Origin: Paracoccus limosus
GTDB lineage: Bacteria > Pseudomonadota > Alphaproteobacteria > Rhodobacterales > Rhodobacteraceae
Reading direction: 5' to 3'
Assembly (NCBI RefSeq): GCF_009711185.1
Contig: NZ_WMIF01000007.1
Location: forward strand, 82,955-146,954
DNA length: 64,000 bases
The notes under the pieces are model-generated. The model saw nothing but the letters and a program-made list of their open reading frames with translations. It did not search any database and had not been told where the DNA came from. A program made the translations under genes and the position numbers. Within the stretch, counting starts at the first letter, position 1. Each line of letters opens with the position of its first letter. Shown here one piece after another: positions 59,618 to 64,000 of the stretch.

Positions 59618-60691
59618 ATGAAGGCTTTGCGTTTCCACGCGAAAAAGGATCTGCGGATCGAGGACATCCCCGAGCCGCCGCGCCCCGGCCCCGGTCAGGT
59701 GCTGATGAAGAACAGCTTTGTCGGCATCTGCGGCACCGATCTGCATGAATATGCCAGTGGCCCGATCTTTATTCCGACCACGCCGCATCCCTATTCCGGC
59801 GCGCAGGGGCCGCAGGTGCTGGGCCATGAATTCGGCGGCACCGTGATCGCGGTGGGCGAGGGCGTGACCAAGGTGGCGCCGGGCGACCGGGTGGCGGTGC
59901 AGCCGCTGATCATGCCGCGCGGCGGCGAATATTTCGCCGATCGCGGCTGGCACAACCTGTCGGGCAGTCTGGCGCTGGTCGGGCTGAGCTGGCAGTCGGG
60001 CGGCATGTCGGAAATGGCGCTGGTCAACGATTACAACGTCGAAAAGATCCCCGACACCATGTCCGACGAAGAGGCCGCGCTGGTCGAGCCGACCGCCGTG
60101 GTGGTCTATGCCTGCGATCGGGGCCGGGTGACGGCGGGCAGCAGCGTGCTGGTGACGGGCGCCGGCCCCATCGGCATCCTTGCACTGCTGACGGCGCGGG
60201 CCTTTGGCGCGACGCGGCTCTTCGTGTCGGACATGAACGAGACGCGGCTGACGCTGGCGCGCGAGGTGGTGCCGGGCGTCGTCACCATCAACCCGGCCAC
60301 GCAGGACGTGGGCGAGGCGGTGCGGGCCGGCACTCTGGACGGCATCGGCTGCGATGTGGCGCTGGAATGCGTCGGCAACGAACGCGCGTTGCAATCCTGT
60401 CTGGACGCGGTGCGCAAGCAGGGCGTGATCGTGCAGACCGGGCTGATGGGCGGCAAGGGCAGCGTCGATTTCTTCCAGCTGACCTTCAAGGATGCCGAGA
60501 TCCGCGGCTCGTGGTGCTATCCGACCCACAGCTGGCCGCGCACGATCGAGCTGATCGCCTCGGGTGCGATTCCGGCCAGCCGCGTCGTGACCCGGCGCAT
60601 CACGCTGGACGATGCCGTGGCCGAGGGGTTCGAGGCGCTGCTGGACCCGGCGGGCAGCCAGCTCAAGATCCTGATCGACCTGTCGCGCTAG
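59618..60691 (+). CDS. Zinc-dependent 2,3-butanediol dehydrogenase
   Basis: A 357-residue medium-chain dehydrogenase. The catalytic zinc ligands are GICGTDLHEY (Cys) and GHEFGG (His/Glu). The NAD motif is VTGAGPIGILALL near residue 175. The length and PHPYSGAQGPQVLGHE match butanediol dehydrogenases. The lobe that usually holds four structural-zinc cysteines reads LIMPRGGEYFADRGWHN and has none. It oxidises butanediol to acetoin, feeding AcoABC. Confidence 0.87.
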   Translation: MKALRFHAKKDLRIEDIPEPPRPGPGQVLMKNSFVGICGTDLHEYASGPIFIPTTPHPYSGAQGPQVLGHEFGGTVIAVGEGVTKVAPGDRVAVQPLIMPRGGEYFADRGWHNLSGSLALVGLSWQSGGMSEMALVNDYNVEKIPDTMSDEEAALVEPTAVVVYACDRGRVTAGSSVLVTGAGPIGILALLTARAFGATRLFVSDMNETRLTLAREVVPGVVTINPATQDVGEAVRAGTLDGIGCDVALECVGNERALQSCLDAVRKQGVIVQTGLMGGKGSVDFFQLTFKDAEIRGSWCYPTHSWPRTIELIASGAIPASRVVTRRITLDDAVAEGFEALLDPAGSQLKILIDLSR

Positions 60692-60724
60692 GCCGGCGCG
60701 GCGGTTCCCGGCCCTTGCCCGCCG

Positions 60725-60745
60725 ATCTTGCGCCTTGCGCAAGAT
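60725..60745. other. Inverted repeat before acoR
   Basis: ATCTTGCGC-CTT-GCGCAAGAT is a perfect 9-bp inverted repeat 58 bases before acoR and 34 after the dehydrogenase stop. It is followed by TTCTGG. It may end the aco operon or serve as an acoR operator. Confidence 0.5.
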
Positions 60746-60802
60746 TTCTGGCCCGGCGCGAGAAACCCGTGTTATGGTCGCGCCGGGCTTTGGGAGGAGC
60801 CG

Positions 60803-62641
60803 ATGGGAGGGATACCGGAAACAGGGACGCATGTCCTTGAGATCTTTCGCGCGGCCGAGGGCGAGCTGACGCGGCGGGATGCCGATGTGCTGGAATCATG
60901 GCGGCGCTGCGTCAACCAGCACAAGCTGGACCCGACGCGGCACATGGGGCCGCGCATCCTGACGCAGCAGGAATTGCGTTCGCATCTGCAGGAATCCGAG
61001 GAATTGCTGGGCATGGCGCGCCACGGCATGGAGGACCTTTATCGCCGCGTCAATGCCATGGGCTATGTGCTGCTGTTGTCGAATGCGCGCGGCGTCACCG
61101 TCGATGCCATCGGCGATGCCGAGCTGGACCGCGACCTGCGCCATGCCGGGCTGATCGCCGGTTCGGAATGGGGCGAACAGCATGTCGGCACCAATGGCGT
61201 CGGCGCCTGTCTGGCCTCGGGGCAGGCGATCACCGTGCATCGCAGCGATCATTTCGACGTGGCGCTGACGCCGCTGTCCTGCACGGCGGTGCCGATCCAT
61301 GACACGCGCGGCCGGCTGATGGGCGTTCTGGACCTGTCGCATCTGCAGGCGCCCGCCGACAAGATGAGTCAGGCGTTGACGCTGGAGGTGATGAAATCCT
61401 GCGCCCGCCGCATCGAGATGGCCAATCTGGTGCGCAATCATCGCGAGGACTGGATCCTGCGGCTGAACCCCTCGCCCGAGTTTCTGGACGTCGATCCGAT
61501 GGCGGCGGTGGCGGTGGGCGGCGACGGGCGCATCACCGGCGTCACCCATAATGCGCATGATCTGCTGGACCAGAATCTGGTCGGTCGCCGCTTTGACGAG
61601 ATCTTTGCCTATAACCCCGAGGATCTGCCGGTGTTGTCGCGCGCGCTGGCCCCGGTCGAGGGCGTGCTGGAGATGCAGGCCGGCGGCATGATCTTTGCCC
61701 GCGCCGTGCCGCCGGCCAAGGCCGCGCGCATGGTGGCCGGGGTGGCGCTGCCCGCGCCGCTGCAATCGATCCATGGCGGCGATCCGGCGATGGCGCGGCT
61801 GGCCGAGCGGGCGGCCAAGGTCGTCGATCGCAAGATCAGCGTCATCTTGCGCGGCGAGACCGGCACCGGCAAGGAATTCATTGCCCGCGCCATGCACCAG
61901 TCCTCGCGCCGGCGCGGGCCGTTCGTGGCGATCAACTGCGCCGCCCTGCCGGAATCGCTGATCGAATCCGAACTGTTCGGCTATGCGCCGAACGCCTTTA
62001 CCGGTGCCCATGCCCGCGGCAAGAAGGGGCTGATCCGCGAGGCGCATGGCGGCACGCTGTTTCTGGACGAGATCGGCGACATGCCCTTGGGCTTGCAGGC
62101 GCGGCTGCTGCGGGTGCTGTCCGAACATGAGGTGCTGCCGGTCGGGGCCGCGCGCGCCGAGCCGGTGGACATCCGCATCATCTCGGCCTCGCATCGCGAT
62201 CTGCCGGGGCTGGTGGCCGAAGGCGGCTTTCGGCAGGATCTGTATTACCGGCTGAACGGGCTGGTGCTGGACGTGCCGCCGGTGCGCGCCCGCGCCGATC
62301 TGGCATGGCTGATCGAGCGCATCGCCGGCGCGACCGAGGGCAAGGTCGCCTTTACCGCCAAGGCGCGGCAATTGCTGCTGGCCCATGACTGGCCGGGCAA
62401 TGTGCGCGAGATCATCAATACCTGTGAACTTTGCGCCGCGCTTTGTGACGGCGTTCCGGCCGGCCCCGAGGATCTGCCGGCGCAGATTGCCGCCGGCCCG
62501 GTGCCGGGTCCGGCAGAGGCGGATCTGCAACGGCTGCTGGACGATTGCGGCGGCAATGTCTCCGAGGCGGCACGGCGGGCGGGGATTGATCGGTCGACCT
62601 TTTACCGGCGGATGCAGCGCGCGGGCCGGGCCGGGCGCTAG
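60803..62641 (+). CDS. acoR: AcoR, sigma-54-dependent activator of acetoin catabolism
   Basis: A 612-residue enhancer-binding protein. A GAF-type sensory part (about residues 60-200; SEWGEQHVGTNGVGACLASGQAITVHRSDHF is typical of AcoR) is followed by a AAA+ domain. Walker A is GETGTGKE, Walker B GGTLFLDEIGDMPL. The sigma-54 contact loop reads NAFTGA rather than GAFTGA. A Fis-type helix-turn-helix closes it (LLDDCGGNVSEAARRAGIDRSTFYRRMQ). GGAGGAG precedes the ATG at 60803. It lies just after the operon it probably controls. Confidence 0.9.
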   Translation: MGGIPETGTHVLEIFRAAEGELTRRDADVLESWRRCVNQHKLDPTRHMGPRILTQQELRSHLQESEELLGMARHGMEDLYRRVNAMGYVLLLSNARGVTVDAIGDAELDRDLRHAGLIAGSEWGEQHVGTNGVGACLASGQAITVHRSDHFDVALTPLSCTAVPIHDTRGRLMGVLDLSHLQAPADKMSQALTLEVMKSCARRIEMANLVRNHREDWILRLNPSPEFLDVDPMAAVAVGGDGRITGVTHNAHDLLDQNLVGRRFDEIFAYNPEDLPVLSRALAPVEGVLEMQAGGMIFARAVPPAKAARMVAGVALPAPLQSIHGGDPAMARLAERAAKVVDRKISVILRGETGTGKEFIARAMHQSSRRRGPFVAINCAALPESLIESELFGYAPNAFTGAHARGKKGLIREAHGGTLFLDEIGDMPLGLQARLLRVLSEHEVLPVGAARAEPVDIRIISASHRDLPGLVAEGGFRQDLYYRLNGLVLDVPPVRARADLAWLIERIAGATEGKVAFTAKARQLLLAHDWPGNVREIINTCELCAALCDGVPAGPEDLPAQIAAGPVPGPAEADLQRLLDDCGGNVSEAARRAGIDRSTFYRRMQRAGRAGR

Positions 62642-62650
62642 AGTGCCGGG

Positions 62651-63406
62651 TCAGGCGGGCGCGACCTGCCCGCCCAGATAGCTGGCCTGAATATCCGGCC
62701 TTTGCCGCAGTTCGGCGGCGGGCCCGGCCAGCACCGAACGGCCGTTTTCGATCACCGTCGCATGATGGGCATGGCTCAGGGCGATGGCGCTGTTCTGTTC
62801 GGCCAGCAGGATGGTCAGCCCGGTTTCGCGGTTCAGCCGCGACAGCGCCTCAAAGATCTCGGCCACCACCAGCGGCGCAAGACCCATCGAGGGCTCGTCC
62901 AGCACAAAGACCTCGGGCACGGCCATCAGGCCGCGGCCGATGGCGGCCATCTGCTGCTCGCCCCCCGAGGTCAGGCCCGCGACCGCATGCCGGCGCTGCG
63001 CGAGCCGCGGGAACAGGGCATAGACCTGCTCCAGCCCGCGCGCGGTGGCGGCGCGGCCCAGCCCCTTGCCATGGGCGCCGGTCAAGAGGTTCTCCTCGAT
63101 GCTGAGAGAACGGAACAGCCGCCGCCCCTCCAGCACCGGCACCAGCCCCTTGCGGATATGGGCGTCGGGGCTGGCGCGGGTCACGTCCTCGCCGCGATAA
63201 AGGATCTGGCCGCCGGTGATGCGCCCGCGCTCGGCCGGCAAGAGGTTCGAGGCCGCCTTCAGCAGCGTCGTCTTGCCGGCGCCATTCGCGCCAAGAAGTG
63301 CGGCGAAATCCCCCGCCCGCAAGGTCAGGCTGACCCCGTGCAGCGCGGCAATGGCGCCGCTATAGGCCGCCGAGACCCGGTCGAATTCCAGCACGATGTC
63401 GGACAT
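62651..63406 (-). CDS. Branched-chain amino-acid-type ABC ATPase (LivF-like)
   Basis: A 251-residue ATPase with Walker A GANGAGKTTLLKAASNLL, signature LTSGGEQQMAAIGRGLMAV and Walker B VFVLDEPSMGLAPLVVAEI, as in LivF. It is next to a binding-protein gene that is broken by an insertion; the matching permeases must lie beyond the window. AAAGG precedes the start. Confidence 0.88.
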   Translation of the reverse strand: MSDIVLEFDRVSAAYSGAIAALHGVSLTLRAGDFAALLGANGAGKTTLLKAASNLLPAERGRITGGQILYRGEDVTRASPDAHIRKGLVPVLEGRRLFRSLSIEENLLTGAHGKGLGRAATARGLEQVYALFPRLAQRRHAVAGLTSGGEQQMAAIGRGLMAVPEVFVLDEPSMGLAPLVVAEIFEALSRLNRETGLTILLAEQNSAIALSHAHHATVIENGRSVLAGPAAELRQRPDIQASYLGGQVAPA

Positions 63407-63427
63407 GGGGTCAGCCTTTCGCCGGTT

Positions 63428-63874
63428 TCAGTTGGTGCCGGGTGCGGCCACCGTTTCGGCATCCGCCGCCGTGCGCAGCGTCAGCCCCTTTTCCGTGGCA
63501 TAGGCCTGCGCGGATTTCTCGATGATCGGGCGCAGCAGCGCCCAGTCCGGCGCGATCCAGTCCGAGACCACGTTCCATTTCTTGCCGTCCCATTGCTGGA
63601 AGGTGACGTAGCCGTCGCCCTCGTGGTTGTCCCAGGTGACGTTGATCGAATGGAACAGGTTCTCGGCCCCCAGTTCCTTGACGCGGGCGGGCGTCAGTTG
63701 CAGATGCTCAAAGCCCCAGCGCACCTCGTCGCCGGTCAGGGTGCGGGGACCGAATTTCTCTTGCGCGATGCGCACCGCCTCGACGTTCAGGATGCCGTTG
63801 ACGATACCAAGGTTGTGATAGACCGAACCGATGCGCGTCTGATCAGCCAGATTGCCCTGACCGGCGCCATACAC
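63428..63874 (-). pseudogene. Substrate-binding protein of ABC importer, 5' end cut off by IS
   Basis: Only the C-terminal 148 residues remain (VYGAGQGNLADQTRIGSVYHNLGIVNGILNVEAVRIAQEKFGPRTLTGDEVRWGFEHL... to APGTN). They match the second half of Liv-type periplasmic binding proteins. At 63874 the frame runs into the insertion-sequence end; the first 22 codons of the open frame beyond are IS sequence. The importer is therefore likely inactive. Confidence 0.75.
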
Positions 63875-64000
63875 TGTTGAACGGCTTGCAATAAGGACCC
63901 CGCTTCTGGGGTGATCGGCGTCCAAAAGGGACCCCACCGACCGGGGGTTGGGTCCATTGTGCCTTCGATGATTATCGGAGGCCGAGCACGGGATGCTGAT
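63875..64000. mobile_element. End of an IS21-like insertion sequence (continues outside window)
   Basis: The sequence from TGTTGAACGGCTTGCAATAA has repeated GGACCCC blocks (63894, 63930 and near 63951), as in the multiple terminal repeats of IS21-family elements. It breaks a binding-protein gene. The transposase gene would lie to the right and is not visible. The exact end and target duplication cannot be seen. Confidence 0.6.

Noticed and set aside
1..64000. tRNA or rRNA genes
   Set aside because: No conserved tRNA (GGTTCGAATCC-type T-arm in context) or rRNA segments were recognised while reading.

Overview
The window is high-GC DNA read almost wall to wall as protein-coding genes, many of them overlapping by ATGA or TGATG junctions. 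Gene content points to a denitrifying alphaproteobacterium of the Paracoccus/Rhodobacteraceae type. It holds complete norCBQDEF and nosRZDFYLX clusters, pseudoazurin, an NNR/DNR-type regulator and nnrS. The organism assignment is inference from gene content; no rRNA or tRNA gene is present. An iteron-type origin with a Rep_3 initiator and parAB shows that this DNA is part of a plasmid or chromid.

Layout. 1-3.4 kb: the end of a LysR gene, a YtcJ-like amidohydrolase, a cupin and a GNAT acetyltransferase. 3.4-8.1 kb: a sugar ABC importer on the minus strand (binding protein, double ATPase, two permeases). 8.5-12.7 kb: replication and partition module, with repA divergent from parAB. Five contiguous 22-bp iterons and an AT-rich stretch lie between them, and candidate parS palindromes lie before, inside and after parAB. 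13.1-17.6 kb: creatinase, two LysR regulators and an FMN-dependent 2-hydroxy-acid oxidase. 17.7-23.0 kb: a polar amino-acid ABC importer co-transcribed with an HpcH/HpaI aldolase and a GlcD-like FAD oxidase. A short decayed stretch follows.

23.5-32.9 kb: one long minus-strand operon for sensing, importing and hydrolysing amides: amiC-like sensor, amiR-like ANTAR antiterminator, five ABC importer genes of the urea/short-chain-amide type, a formamidase/acetamidase and an amidase. Its leader has a consensus -35 box, an intrinsic terminator, and upstream small hairpins, one of which competes with the terminator. This fits AmiR-type antitermination. 33.0-35.3 kb: a DUF488 protein, then a TetR regulator and an MFS exporter that share a duplicated operator.

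35.3-53.0 kb: the denitrification island. NO reductase (norC to norF, minus strand) and N2O reductase (nosR to nosX, plus strand) diverge around a small unknown membrane protein gene. DUF2249, nnrS, pseudoazurin and nnr follow. FNR/NNR-like boxes precede norC and pseudoazurin. 53.0-62.6 kb: a sigma-54 gene diverges from an acetoin/2,3-butanediol catabolic operon (acoX, acoA, acoB, acoC, acetoin reductase, CMD protein, butanediol dehydrogenase). That operon has a near-perfect -24/-12 promoter and is followed by its likely activator gene acoR. 62.7-64.0 kb: a LivF-type ATPase and a binding-protein gene cut by an IS21-like insertion sequence that runs off the window.

The strongest leads are the self-contained sigma-54/AcoR acetoin regulon, the attenuated amide operon and the iteron/parS replicon. 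All start choices, operators and promoters are read from sequence and untested.
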